From the NCBI RefSeq assembly GCF_014356525.2, contig NC_052517.1, forward strand, positions 5,847,500-5,911,499: 64,000 bases of DNA, written 5' to 3'. The notes below the pieces were generated by a model. It did no database searches, was not told the DNA's origin, and saw only the letters and a list, made by a program, of their open reading frames with translations. The DNA is from Nilaparvata lugens. Taxonomy: Eukaryota; Arthropoda; Insecta; Hemiptera; Delphacidae. Each line of letters starts with the position of its first letter. Position 1 is the stretch's first letter. Made by a program: the position numbers and the translations under genes. This document shows positions 33,997 to 45,612 of this stretch, one piece after another.

Positions 33997-34942
33997 TAGC
34001 CGTCAGGCTCGCTTCGCTCGCCATATCCGTCTAGCCAGGGGGCTCCGCCCACTGAACCCCCGACTGGATCGTCCAGAAATGAGATCAGCGGGCTCGTTTC
34101 GCTCGCCTGCATGTAGACCTCAGCGGAACCTATGTATCGAATTCTGGACCCCCGACTGGATTGTCCAGAAATGAGATCAGCGGGCTCGCTTCGCTCGCCT
34201 GCATGTAGAATTCAGCGGAACCTCTGTACCGAATTCTGGATCCCCGACTGGATTGTCCAAAAATGAGATCAGCGGGCTCGCTTCGCTCGCCTGCATGTAG
34301 ACCTCAGTGGAACCTCTGTACCGAATTTGAACGTATTATGTCAATTTGATCTCGAAATACACCTGTTACTATATCGGCGTATCTGTGGCGAACAAAATTC
34401 TTCCACCTCAGCTAAACCTGTGTACCGTACTGAATTTTTTTTAATATATTTCCATCAATAATTATTGAAAAAGGTGAGGAAACGCAGAAAAGCTGAATAA
34501 ACGCTATTTTTGGCTAACTGGATAAATTGGTATTTAGGAGGTCCTGGATAATGCATTTCAATCTCCAACTTGGTGCCAACCTAACGAAGTCAACTCAACT
34601 TAATACCAACCTGACAAAATTTTCAATTTAATTACCAGAACAACTGTTTCGAAGAAGTACTCACTCTAGATTATAGTTCTATATCAACATATGGTATGGA
34701 CATTCCAATTATAATTTCAAGATATTGGAATAAGAAGAATATACATGCTAAAAGAACTTTAAACCCTTAAAAAAACCGCCCTTAGAGTTAAAATATCGCC
34801 ATAAGATTTCTTAGTGCGCCTCTAAAGGGCCAACTAAACGTACCTACCAAATTTGAACATTTTTGGTCCGGTAGATTTTTAGTTCTGCGAGTGAGTGAGT
34901 GAGTCAGTCAGTCAGTGAGTGAGTGCCATTTCGCTTTTATAT
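33997..34942 (-). mobile_element. Helitron A, reverse copy with triplicated segment
   Basis: Starts TAGCCGTCAGGCTCGCTTCG and ends GCCATTTCGCTTTTATA. A unit of about 93 bases (CCCGACTGGATTGTCCA...CTGCATGTAGA) occurs three times between about 34057 and 34330. Confidence 0.78.
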
Positions 34943-34944
34943 GG

Positions 34945-35915
34945 ATTTATGTTGTGGAAAGTCGGTGGAAAAGATATGACGGCATTGTTGCCATGTTTAG
35001 TAATATCCGGAAAAATCAAATTATCTGCAGTGAAATTCATATTTTATCTATTTAGGCATTGATACATACAATATCATTCTCAATTATGAATGATTGGAGA
35101 AGGAACAAAAGGCTTTAAGCCCAAAACTGTTCCATTCCCAAATTTAGATATATATACTGTCCGAAAATAGGTTATGTTTACACTACATGATTTTTGCCAA
35201 ATTTTGAGTCCAAAATATTTATAAACTAAGAATTTAGAATTTAGAAAAGTTGAAAACTAAATTACGTAAATAATAATTCACTGAATCATCACTGATAATT
35301 ACTGAAAAATACTGTATTAATAATTAATTTTTTTTTGTAGCCAGTGTAGTTTACTGTTATAGTATTACATGTTTTTGATTGTATTGTCCATCGTCATCAC
35401 CATCTTTCATTTTAAGTTTGGAAAATTCTTTATAACTTGGTATTTAATTGCATTGCTATAGTGTATCTACCTTTTAGTTTTACTAACTTTTAGTCATTAA
35501 TTATAACTGGCTGTTTCTGCAGCCAATTATTTGTTTTTCTGCCTATAATATCAAAATTTACTCATATCTTTTTTCAATCTGTATTTTTCTCAATTTAGTT
35601 TAATAAATACCAATTTTCATAATTTAGTTTATCGATTTTAAATTCAGCGAATTACGCCAGGCCCTCACAAACACAGGCGTTTGCCTACATGTGAGTCTCT
35701 CATAACGTAAGGGTATATATAAATGTACTGTAACTGTACTGTATTATTTGTAAATTGTGAGAATAAAAATTTGATTTGATTTGTGTGAGAATTAATTTTT
35801 TTTAAACTTGAATAGAAATTCAAACTTACTCCTAATATTTTTAATATAATTTTCATCCTATTAATTTGTTTGTATTCTAATGAGAATAAATTTATTCATT
35901 CATTCAATATTTTTT
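34945..35915. other. Intron 8 end, no gene seen
   Basis: AT-rich. A single remnant of the 16.4-kb minisatellite unit is at about 35119-35170 (GCCCAAAACTGTTCCATTCC). Otherwise nothing recognised. Confidence 0.5.
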
Positions 35916-35917
35916 AG

Positions 35918-36065
35918 GTACCTGGCGGCTAGATTCCCAGAGACCCTACATTGTACGGATCTCATGGGAAGAACTGCTCTGCATTATGCCGCCACTATAC
36001 CTGATAACGGCCACTTCTACAATGTTCTACTCACTTTGGGAGCCGATAAAAATGTTCTAGATAAT
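35918..36065 (+). CDS. Exon 9 of ankyrin/Dpy-30 gene: second ankyrin repeat, block 2
   Basis: Acceptor ATATTTTTTAG and donor GTGAGT, phase 2 in (AG joined to G gives Arg) and phase 0 out (residues 496-545). YLAARFPETLHCTDLMGRTA and LHYAATIPDNGHFYNVLLTL are a textbook ankyrin repeat with the TALHYAA turn. The end GADKNVLDN corresponds to the end of exon 3. The intron that follows begins with another array of the GATACTGTATC satellite, as do the introns after exons 1 and 7. Confidence 0.93.
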
Positions 36066-36164
36066 GTGAGTATTCTTATGACGTCATCTTACTGCGGTCA
36101 AATTTAATCAGGAAATATCCATCACATTGTATAGGACGTTCATGTCCCAAATGGTTTGTAGAAT

Positions 36165-37345
36165 TCATTGAAAGTTGGAAGTTTCGTATCAAATTATGGT
36201 GTTGTGTATCATGTTGAGATGATACTGTATCATATGTGTTGATACTGTATCATGTGTGTTGATACTGTATCATGTGTGTTGATACTGTATCATGTTTGGT
36301 GATACTGTATCATACTGTGTTGATACTGTATCATGTGTGTTGATACTGTATCATGTGTGTTGATACTGTATCATGTTTGGTGATACTGTATCATACTGTG
36401 TTGATACTATATTATACTGTGTTGATACTGTATCATTTTTTGGTGTTACTGTTTCATTTATGGTGATATGCCATGCAATAGGACATTTATGTTGCATCCC
36501 ATGATATAGGACGTTCATATTCCAAAGGGTTTGTAGAATTCTTTGAATATTGAAAGTTTTGTATCAAATCATGGTGTTGTTTATCAAGTTTAAATGATAC
36601 TGTATCATATTTAGTTGATACTGTTTCATGTGTTGTGTTACTGTATCATTTTGTGGTGAAACAGTATCATTTATGGCGATGTGCCATGCAATAGGACGTT
36701 CATGCTCCAAAAGGTATTGTAGAATTCATTGGAAGTTGGAAGTTTTGTATCAAATCATGGTATTGTGTATCAAGTTGAGATGATACTGTATCATGTGTTG
36801 TGATACTGTATCATTTTTTGGTGATACTGTTTCATTTATGGTGATGTGCCATGCTATAGGACGTTTATGTTGCATCCCACGGTATAGGACGTTCATGTTC
36901 CAGATGGTTTGTAGAATTCATTGGAAGTTTGAAGTTTTGTATCAAATTTTGTTGTTGTGTATCAAGTTGAGATGATACTGTATCATATTGTGTTGATACT
37001 GCATCATGTGTTGTGATACTGTATCATATTGTGATGCTACTTTATCATTTTGTGGTGGTACTGTATAATTTATGGTGGTACTATAAAGAAAAGATACCAT
37101 AAGAAGATATCCCATGGTTTGTAGAATTTATTCAAAGTTTGGAAGTTTTGTATAAAATTATGGGGTTGTGTATCAAGTTAAGATGATACTGTATCATATT
37201 GTGTTGATACTGAATCATGTTGTGGTGATACCATAGAGGAATGTTGGCACAAGAAGATTTCCCGTGGTTTGTAGAATTCATTCAAAGTTTGCATGTTATG
37301 TACAAAATTAAGGGTTTTGTATCAAGTTGAGATTATACTGTAATC
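36165..37345 (+). repeat. Intron 9 GATACTGTATC satellite array
   Basis: Dense 19-21 base units (TGTGTTGATACTGTATCATG) at 36215-36450, then four or more units of 180-230 bases with TTTGTAGAATTCATTGAAAG and TATAGGACGTTCATG. It starts about 100 bases after exon 9. Confidence 0.85.
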
Positions 37346-37376
37346 CGTATACTGTAAAGACACTTATAATATTCTC

Positions 37377-37976
37377 ATCTATACACTGTACTAAAATGAA
37401 GTGGATACACTTACGGCTTCTACACGTAGGGGATAGGGAATTCACGAATGGCGCATCATCTCGTCTCAACTACTCAACTCATTAACTTGAAATATCGCAA
37501 AAAGACTTTTAATTAACCAAGGATGGTTATAGACCTATCTTGGATTCTCGAAAATCTCAGTAGGTCAAGTTTTTAGTTCTTCAAGTTCTAATTGGACCTT
37601 TGCGGAGCACGGGTTATTTGCAAGATATTATAATTAGGAAAAAAAATCTTATACACGTAGGGGATAGGAAATTCACGAATGACGCATCATCACATCTGAA
37701 CTACTCAACTCATTAACTTCAAATTTTGCATAAAATCTCTAGTTTTTAATAGATGGATGTGAATTATTCCGAAAAAGAGGGCTCTGAATAGAGACAAAAC
37801 AACTTAAAATTGTCAACTCAAGTATCAACTTAAAATTCTGAATATAGATTCTCAATTTACCGAGGATGGTTATAGGCCTATTTTAAATTCTTGAAGATTT
37901 CAGTAGGTCAGATTGTCAAGTTTTCAATGAAAAAGACCCTTGCGGAGCACAGGTTACCGGCTAGTAAATAATTATA
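37377..37976 (+). mobile_element. Two Helitron B bodies in tandem
   Basis: First: TCTATACACTGTACTAAAATG to GGAGCACGGGTTATTTGCAAG. Second: TTATACACGTAGGGGATAGG to GGAGCACAGGTTACCGGCTAG, ending before T. Confidence 0.65.
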
Positions 37977-37990
37977 CAACTGTATGAACA

Positions 37991-38123
37991 GGCCCCTGTT
38001 TCATAGAAACCTAAAAGTCCTGTAATACAGGAACAGCTGATTTTTTCGGCTATATTGAGCATGTAATTGGAATGGTGATTCTCCTGTATCACGTGACTTA
38101 TAAGTTTTATGAAACAGGGGCCA
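37991..38123. mobile_element. Small MITE U, complete
   Basis: GGCCCCTGTTTCATA and TATGAAACAGGGGCC are inverted ends of a 130-base element. It lies about 70 bases before exon 10. Confidence 0.78.
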
Positions 38124-38195
38124 GGTGTGAACATGTATCACCACTCTAATTTCTGTATAAAAATTATTCGACTGATTTTAGATTTTTTATTTCAG

Positions 38196-38322
38196 CTTGC
38201 CAAGACGCCGGAGCACTATCTGAAAAATCCTGGAGAAATTAGTCACGCGCAACTTCTAAGAGAATTCGAGAAAGGAACTCGAAGTGAATTCAAGCCAGCC
38301 TCGGCCAACCGTGATGATTCAG
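38196..38322 (+). CDS. Exon 10 of ankyrin/Dpy-30 gene: end of ankyrin block 2
   Basis: Acceptor TTTTTATTTCAG and donor GTATTT, phase 0 in and phase 1 out (residues 546-587). LAKTPEHYLKNPGEISHAQL continues the ankyrin solenoid as exon 4 does in block 1. RREFEKGTR-like charged sequence and a short linker (KPASANRDDS) follow. A complete 130-base MITE (37991-38123) ends only about 70 bases before the acceptor, and a second MITE family copy starts about 80 bases after the donor. Confidence 0.9.
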
Positions 38323-38402
38323 GTATTTTTTTCAACAAATTTTCCCACAAAAATGGAAAAAAATCCTTGAATTTCTCACTCACAAGTCTGTAGGTAGCCT
38401 TC

Positions 38403-39126
38403 TATAGTGAGGTCCACGTTATAATGGTAGTATTTGATTAACATTGGTGTTGCTATCCTTGTATATCATTCAACAATAATGATAAAATTAATTTACAATA
38501 TGTTTTGATGTTTACATGAGTTTGTGGATTTAAGTGGAAATTTCAATATTTTTTGCAATTATGGAGGAAGAGTTTTGTTTAGATTTGTATTTGGAAATTG
38601 ATCAATCTGATAAATTCAAAATTGTAGTAGATAAATTTTTTGGACTCAAAATTGTGTACGAATAATATTATCATTTAAGTTACGTAAGTAGCATAACCTT
38701 TAGACTGTGTATTCCAAATTAAGGTTTGAAGCAGTTTTGGGCAAATACCTGTTGTTTTTACCTGAATTGTATTTGCATATGAATAAATAAATAAATAAAT
38801 AAATAAACAACGCAGATCCGAACTAACTCTAACTCAACTCCGAAAAGTTGCCAGATCGTGTTCAAACAATTTGGAAATGTTTTTAATTAACAAAATATTC
38901 AATCTAGATTATAAAAATCTGTCATTGACTCAGCGAAAAATATATTATGTTCTTGAGAAATAAAATATAATAATTGATCATTTTTAACAAGAATGAACGG
39001 TAAATATTACATCAGATATATACCGGTATCAGCTATCCTCTATAGAAAGCAGTGGCAAGGCAGAGAATCGTCAACGCTGTTCTCATATCTTCCTCCACTG
39101 ATATTATAACGTGGACCTCACTATAG
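38403..39126. mobile_element. MITE D copy with a LINE tail inside
   Basis: CTATAGTGAGGTCCACGTTA and TAACGTGGACCTCACTATAG ends. The middle contains AGCAGTTTTGGGCAAATACC and (AAATA)n at about 38720-38805, a LINE 3' end also seen near 53640. Confidence 0.72.
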
Positions 39127-39262
39127 TTGGTTGATTCATCAATGTTCAGCTCTGCCATTAGTTGAAACAAGACACGCCCGCTATGGGCGGGGCATACAAG
39201 AGATTTTCCAACAAATCAATGATATGGAATATTCACTAGTTTCTCTAGAATTTTCGTATGAA

Positions 39263-39940
39263 TCTATATATATAAAAGCGAAATGGCACTCACTCACTCA
39301 CTCACTCACTCACTCACTCACTCGCATAACTGAAAATCTACCGGACCAAAAACGTTCAAATTTGGTAGGTATGTTCAGTTGGCCCTTTAGAGGCGCACTA
39401 AGAAATCTTTTGGCAATATTTTAACTCTAAGGGTTGTTTTTAAGGGTTTAAAGTTCGTCTTTTAGCATGTATATTCTTCTTATCCCAATCTCTTGATTAT
39501 AATTGAAACTTCCATATCATATGTTACTAAAGAACTATAATCTAGATAGAGTACCTCTTCGAAACAGTTGTTAACTGGCAACTAAATTAATAATTTTGTC
39601 AGGTTGGCATTAAGTTGAGTTGACTTTGTTAGGTTGGCACCAAGTTGAAGATTTAAATGCATTCATCGCTGAAAAATTGATTGGGCACTGCTACTTCAAT
39701 CCTGGGAATATTATATTACTAGCCGTCAGGCTCGCTTCGCTCGCCATATCCGTTTAGCCAGACGTTTAGTCTGGACCCCCGACTAGATTGTTCTAACATA
39801 TGATAAAAATGCTCAAATGAAAAATGCAGGCGAGCGAAGCGAGCCTGCTGATCTCATTCTTGGACGATCCAGTCTGGGGTCCAGGGGGCGGAGCCCCCTT
39901 GCTAGACGGATATGGCGAGCGAAGCGAGCCTGACGGCTAG
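39263..39940 (+). mobile_element. Helitron A, complete copy
   Basis: Starts TCTATATATATAAAAGCGAA after A and ends GACGGCTAG before T. Confidence 0.86.
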
Positions 39941-40134
39941 TGAGTGATATTTGTAATCGATCTATCAATATGGATGAATATCATAAAATCACTTTCACTC
40001 CAAAACAGGAAGTTGGACAAAAATAAGAAGATATCCCATGGTTTGTAGAATTCATTCAAAGTTTGGAAGTTTTGTATCAAATTATGGCGTTGTGTATGAT
40101 ACTGTATCATATTGTGGTGATACTGCATCATTTT

Positions 40135-41174
40135 TTGAAACAAAATGATACAGTATCTTTTTACAAATGTACCTCTTCACATAGTAGATTTATGATGATC
40201 GAATATAATAAGTGGTAATATAATCATTTTTTCCTCCACCTACTGTCAAAAGTACTTACTTTACTCCCTGAAACATGATACTAAAGTGTCACTTTTTCGC
40301 TCTCGGTACTAAAAAACAGAAAAACTCCCTAGGGAGTAAAAGTGACTCCATTTAAATAACATGGGAAGCATCTCTATTTTAAAAACGTACATTTGGAATA
40401 GGTCAGAAGGTCTAAGCTCAGATGAGGAAGCATATAGAGTAGTCATTAAACCAACTAAATTCAATACCTCAACCAAACATTTGATCGATATATAAAATTT
40501 ATGTTTGTATGCTGAAATTATTATCATAAACTTCATATCACTATACTAAAAAAATGTATATATTTTTTTCTTTTATTCCATGTTATTCAAAATATCAGCC
40601 AACGAATATTACTTATTAACTAATCAAATTTGAAACGGGAACTTCATCATATCTGTAGTTTTGGCTGTCATTGTTGTTACAACTTCAGCCGACAGATAGT
40701 GCTGTCGGAGGAGAACTGTGATTACAAGCCAGCTGTTTCTGTTTACTTTTTAGATTATGTTGTAACACATTGTTTGGTCACATACGTTTTTAAAGATTAT
40801 TTTATTAGCAGTTTTTATAAAAATGTAGGTGGAGGAAAAATGTTGTGTATATCACGAGTGAAAAATGTTTTTTCTCCCTCAGGAAAATTGTTGCCCTCGG
40901 CTTCGCCTCGGGCTTCAAACTTTTCCCTCAGGGAGAAAAAACAGCACTTTTCACTCTAGATATACAAATAACTATTTTATTTTATTTAGATGGAATATTT
41001 TTATTTTTCAGATCGTTTGATATCTGATGATCAAGCTACCGCTGTAATCCAGCAAGGCTTTCCAGTTTTTGGAGCAGAAGATGGAAAATATTTGGCCAGC
41101 TGTAAGTAAAATCCTCATTTCATTGATTAGATGGACTCTTCAAGTAGCCAAGTTCATTTACATTTATAAATAAA
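40135..41174 (+). repeat. Segmental duplication, copy 1 (contains exon 11)
   Basis: It starts TTGAAACAAAATGATACAGT and ends CATTTACATTTATAAATAAA. It contains a CTCCCTGAAACATGATAC / CTCAGGGAGAAAAAACAG foldback-like repeat and exon 11. The same order is found in 41824-43395. Confidence 0.88.
41012..41101 (+). CDS. Exon 11 of ankyrin/Dpy-30 gene: 30-residue exon, first of two near-identical copies
   Basis: Acceptor TTTTTATTTTTCAG and donor GTAAGT, 90 bases, phase 1 in and out (residues 588-617). The product begins DRLISDDQATAVIQQGFPVF and ends GAEDGKYLAS. It joins exon 13 to give ...YLASSVGDPL. It lies just before the Dpy-30 motif and may form part of that helical bundle. A second copy (43233-43322) has the same splice sites and differs only at two silent third positions, so either may be used, or both. 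Inclusion of both keeps the frame and repeats the 30 residues. Which copy is expressed cannot be told from the genome. Confidence 0.87.
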
Positions 41175-41823
41175 CTAGCCGTCAGGCTCGCTTCGCTCGC
41201 CATATCCGTCTAGCCAGGGGGCTCCGCCCCCTGGAGCCCCGACTGGATCGTCCAAGAATGAGATCAGAAGGCTCGCTTCGCTCGCCTGCATTTTTTCATT
41301 TTTATCATATTATAATAGGACAATCCAGTCGGGGGTCCAGACTAAACGTCCGGCTAAACAGATATGGCGAGCGAAGCGAGCCTGACGGCTAGTAATATAA
41401 TATTCCCAGGATTGAAGTAGCAGTGCCCAATCAATTTTTCCGTGATAAATTCATTTAAATTTTCAACTTGGTGCCAACCTAACAAAATCAACTCAACTTA
41501 ATGCCAACCTGACAAAATTATTGATTTAGTTGCCAGTTAACAACTGTTTCGAAGAGGTACTCTATCTAGATTATAGTTCTATAGTAACATATTATATGGA
41601 AATTTCAATTCTAATTAAGAGATTGGGAGAAGAAGAATATACATGCTAAAAGACAAACTTTAAACCCTTAAAAACAACCCTTAGAGTTGAGATATTGCCA
41701 AAAGATTTCTTAGTGCGCCTCTAAAGGGCCAACTGAACATACCTACCAAATTTGAACGTTTTGATCCGGTAGATTTTTAGTTATGCGAGTGAGTGAGTGA
41801 GTGAGTGAGTGCCATTTCGCTTT
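41175..41823 (-). mobile_element. Helitron A, reverse copy between the two duplication copies
   Basis: It starts CTAGCCGTCAGGCTCGCTTC and ends GCCATTTCGCTTT without the TATATAGA terminus. Duplication copy 2 begins at once, so the Helitron end was lost at the duplication breakpoint. Confidence 0.82.
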
Positions 41824-43395
41824 GAAACAAAATGATACAGTATCTTTTTACAAATGTAGGCCTACCTCTTCACATAGTAGATTTATGATGATCGAATATA
41901 ATAAGTGGTAATATAATCATTTTTTCCTCCACCTACTGTCAAAAGTACTTACTTTACTCCCTGAAACATGATACTAAAGTGTCACTTTTTCGCTCTCGGT
42001 ACTAAAAAACAGAAAAACTCCCTAGGAAGTAAAAGTGACTCCATTTAAATAACATGGGAAGCATCTCTATTTTAAAAACGTACATTTGGAATAGGTCAGA
42101 AGGTCTAAGCTCAGATGAGGAAGCATATAGAGTAGTCATTAAACCAACTAAATTCAATACCTCAACCAAACATTTGATCGATATATAAAATTTATGTTTG
42201 TATGCTGAAATTATTATCATAAACTTCATATCACTATACTAAAAAAATGTATATATTTTTTTCTTTTATTCCATGTTATTCAAAATATCAGCCAACGAAT
42301 ATTACTTATTAACTAATCAAATTTGAAACGGGAACTTCATCATAGCTGTAGTTTTGGCTGTCATTGTTGTTACAACTTTAGCCGACAGATAGTGCTGTCG
42401 GAGGAGAACTGTGATTACAAGCCAGCTGTTTCTGTTTACTTTATAGATTAGGTTGTAACACATTGTTTGGTCACATACGTTTTTAAAGATTATTTTATTA
42501 GCAGTTTTTATAAAAATGTAGGTGGAGGAAAAATGTTGTGTATATCACGAGTGAAAATAGTTATTTGTGCAACTAGTGCGCAAAGTGTCAGTTTGCTGCA
42601 CCGAAAGAAACGTTTACAGGCAATGTTTTTGGAATGGTTTCTTGAGTGCAGCAGAGGAACTTTGCGCACGTATTTCACATTAAGTTTTTCCTACAGTTAC
42701 CATTGAATATGAAAAGTGGGTAATTATGGGTAAAATTGCCTGAAATCCATCAAATGTTTTTCTGTGTAATTTTATTATTGATAAAAACCTTAATCCTAAA
42801 ATCCTAAAGTCCTCGTTGTCGTTGGTTATAATATATAATGAATAATAATTAGCGCGTTGTGCTTGGTTGCACCTCTGCTCACTATAGCAGCCACAGCAGT
42901 CACTGTTACCAACTTCATTTTGATTTTGCTGCACTGTTGCTCCATATAACCTACTAAGTATTTTGCGTTGCCATGTTGCAAATCTGGAGTGCAGAAAAAT
43001 TTTTCCCGCACTAGAGCGGAAAAGTGATTCTTTGCGTTCTGTAATCAGTGCAGCAATGGCCACTTTTCAACGTAACTGTAGGAAAATGTTTTTTCTCCCT
43101 CAGGAAAATTGTTGCCCTCGGCTTCGCCTCGGGCTTCAAACTTTTCCCTCAGGGAGAAAAAACAGCACTCTTCACTCTAGATATACAAATAACTATTTTA
43201 TTTTATTTAGATGGAATATTTTTATTTTTCAGATCGTTTGATATCTGATGATCAAGCCACCGCTGTAATCCAGCAAGGGTTTCCAGTTTTTGGAGCAGAA
43301 GATGGAAAATATTTGGCCAGCTGTAAGTAAAATCCTCACTTCTCTGATTAGATGGACTCTTCAAGTAGCCAAGTTCATTTACATTTATAAATAAA
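41824..43395 (+). repeat. Segmental duplication, copy 2 (contains exon 12 and element J)
   Basis: Same content as 40135-41174, apart from small changes and a 0.53-kb insertion of element J (about 42557-43079) in the intronic part at GAGTGAAAA(T). The copy continues to ATTTATAAATAAA. Confidence 0.88.
43233..43322 (+). CDS. Exon 12 (duplicate of exon 11), alternative or tandem
   Basis: This is an intact copy of exon 11 with the same acceptor (TTTTTCAG), donor (GTAAGT), length and phases. Differences are GCT to GCC (Ala) and GGC to GGG (Gly), both silent. It sits in a duplicated segment (40135-41174 and 41824-43395). The second segment carries a 0.5-kb insertion in its intronic part. Two silent changes against none non-silent suggest a very recent duplication, shared constraint, or two haplotypes wrongly placed in tandem by the assembler. 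If both exons are spliced together, the junction codon becomes Tyr instead of Asp. Confidence 0.75.
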
Positions 43396-43496
43396 TCATT
43401 ATTATCGATTTATTGAATGATTGCTACAATCAAACTACAGACATCAGAGTCAGATATCACTCGTGTTGAGTATTTAATCACCGAATTCAAGTTTAA

Positions 43497-44033
43497 TAGT
43501 TATTTGTGCAACTAGTGCGCAAAGTGACAGTTTGCTGCACCGAAAGAAACGTTTACGCCCGAGCCGTAGGCGAGGGCGGAATGGCTTCTTGAGTGCAGCA
43601 GAGGAACTTTGCGCACGTATTTCACATTAAGTTTTTCCTACAGTTACCATTGAATATGAAAAGTGGGAAATTATGGGTAAAATTGCCTAAAATGCATCAA
43701 ATGTTTTTCTGTGTAATTTGATTATTGATAAAAACCTTAATCCTAAAATCCTAAAATCCTCGTTGTCCTTGGTTATAATATATAATGAATAATAATTAGC
43801 GCGTTGTGCTTGGTTGCACCTCTGCTCACTATAGCAGCCACAGCAGTCACTGTTACCAACTTCATTTTGATTTTGCTGCACTGGTGCTCCATATAACCTA
43901 CTAAGTATTTTGCGTTGCCATGTTGCAAATCTGGAGTGCAGAAAAATTTTTCCCGCACTAGAGCGGAAAAGTGATTCTTTGCGTTCTGTAATCAGTGCAG
44001 CAATGGCCACTTTTCAACGTAACTGTAGGAAAA
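43497..44033. mobile_element. Element J, copy 3
   Basis: TAGTTATTTGTGCAACTAG to CAACGTAACTGTAGGAAA. It contains CGCCCGAGCCGTAGGCGAGG, which copy 2 lacks. Very close to the copies at 24627 and 42557, hence recently active. Confidence 0.7.
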
Positions 44034-44159
44034 ACTAATTGAACGAGCGATAGCGAGCGAGTTCCTACTTTTTACTGAAGACTACAACTAATAAGCATAG
44101 ATCATTATTTGACGAGAAACGAAAAACGCGTGTTCGTGGCTCCAGGTATATACGCACCA

Positions 44160-44978
44160 AGAAACGTTGTGCACAAAAGCCTGTTCAATTTTAATCGTCA
44201 TTAAATGTCACAATAGCTAATCAAAAAAGACTTATTCGGGAAGAAGGCTCTTTAGATTGACATTTGAGTTCTCTTAACATTCGAAAAGACAATAAAGGAA
44301 AGAATTGGTTAATACACGTAGGGGATAGGAAATTCACGAATTACGCATCATCACGTCTCAACTACTCAACTTATTAACTTGACATTTTACATATAGATTC
44401 TCAATCAACCGAGGATGGTTATGGGCCTATTTCAAATTCTTCAAGATTTCAGTGGGTCAAGATTTCAATTAGGCAATTGCGGAGCACGAGTTACCGTGTT
44501 CAATAATTCAATCAATTTGGTGGATCAATTTTATGAATAAAATTTTTCACCACACTGCACAGAAAGCAGCTGTTTTACAGTCCCTACATAGATCTAAAAG
44601 GCATTGTTTGCAGACGACTCTCGTCTGACGTCAGAACAGGTTTCCAGAACAGAGTACCCTTTCCAGCCGCTAACATGGAACTAAGAAAGGTGATCAAAAA
44701 ACAGCTGATCAAAAAACTTCCCATTATTTGTGTTCATTATTCAATAATTGAAACATTTATAATAATATCATCTTATTGTCATTTGAAAGAATAAAAAAGT
44801 ATAAACTCAACCTCCCACATAATTGAACATCATCTTTTAGGTTATTTAAACAAATCAGAAAAAAAATAAAAATACTTGGACAATTTCCTGATATTCAGAT
44901 TACCTCAGAATTGCTAGAGCTATCACCTTCCACTTCTGCTTTCGAAAGTGCTTAGTAAACACCTATTCTCATATATAC

Positions 44979-45046
<68 letters not shown>

Positions 45047-45180
45047 TATTTTGTGTGTGGCGGAAAATAGCGTTCGCACCACGGTCAAAATGTTTTTCCG
45101 GCTGCCTCGGACTTGAAAATCGATTTCGAGCCGGAAAAGTCTCATTTTCTGCTCTAGGTGCGAAATATACTATAACAGGC
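44160..45180. repeat. MITE E fragment, Helitron B fragment and reverse element I with (AT)n
   Basis: E relic at 44160-44275; B body 44287-44500 ending GCGGAGCACGAGTTACC; reverse I from CGCCACACTGCACAGAAAGC to CTAGGTGCGAAATATACTAT. A pure (AT)n run of about 70 bases is at 44975-45042. Confidence 0.6.
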
Positions 45181-45254
45181 TAATTGCAACCAGGCTCATG
45201 TCCTCATCCAGACGTTTTACTCCCTTCTTGAATTACTTTTTTATTTATTTTCAG

Positions 45255-45523
45255 CTGTAGGTGACCCCCTCATCAAAGGCCTATCAGAAGTGGCTCAAAT
45301 CCGGCCTCCAGAGCCCGTCATATATCTGGCCAACTACCTGACTCACTACGCTACCGAGAACGGTCATGACCTTGAAAACAATCGTGACCTTGAGAACGAT
45401 GGTGACCTTGACCTAGGAGACGACCTTGGAGATCGATTGAGGGTTGGAGACTCAGCTGGGAGAGAGAGACGGAGAAGTATTGTTGTGCTGCCTGAAGATG
45501 GGATGATGGGGGGCAGGGAGGCT
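45255..45523 (+). CDS. Exon 13 of ankyrin/Dpy-30 gene: Dpy-30 motif
   Basis: Acceptor TTATTTTCAG and donor GTGAGT, phase 1 in and phase 0 out (residues 618-707). The first third, VGDPLIKGLSEVAQIRPPEP followed by VIYLANYLTHYA, is a good Dpy-30 motif: a first helix ending GLSEVA, then RPPEP, then the second helix with YLANYL. Such motifs dimerise as X-type four-helix bundles and dock amphipathic helices in COMPASS/MLL complexes and in axonemal proteins. That is family knowledge, not shown here. The rest is a small repeat of acidic ENNRDLENDGDLD type, then a basic RERRRSIVVLPEDG patch. Confidence 0.9.
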
Positions 45524-45612
45524 GTGAGTATCTATTTATTATCTATTACTGTAATAGTATTTTATGTCACAAGGTCGGGGAGGGGCCTTTTGCAGGTGAG
45601 AATGATGTTTCT

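Noticed and set aside
42680..43063. 127-residue frame on the - strand of element J
   Set aside because: It is present in all J copies but with shifted ends, and has no recognisable domain. The repeat behaves as non-coding DNA.
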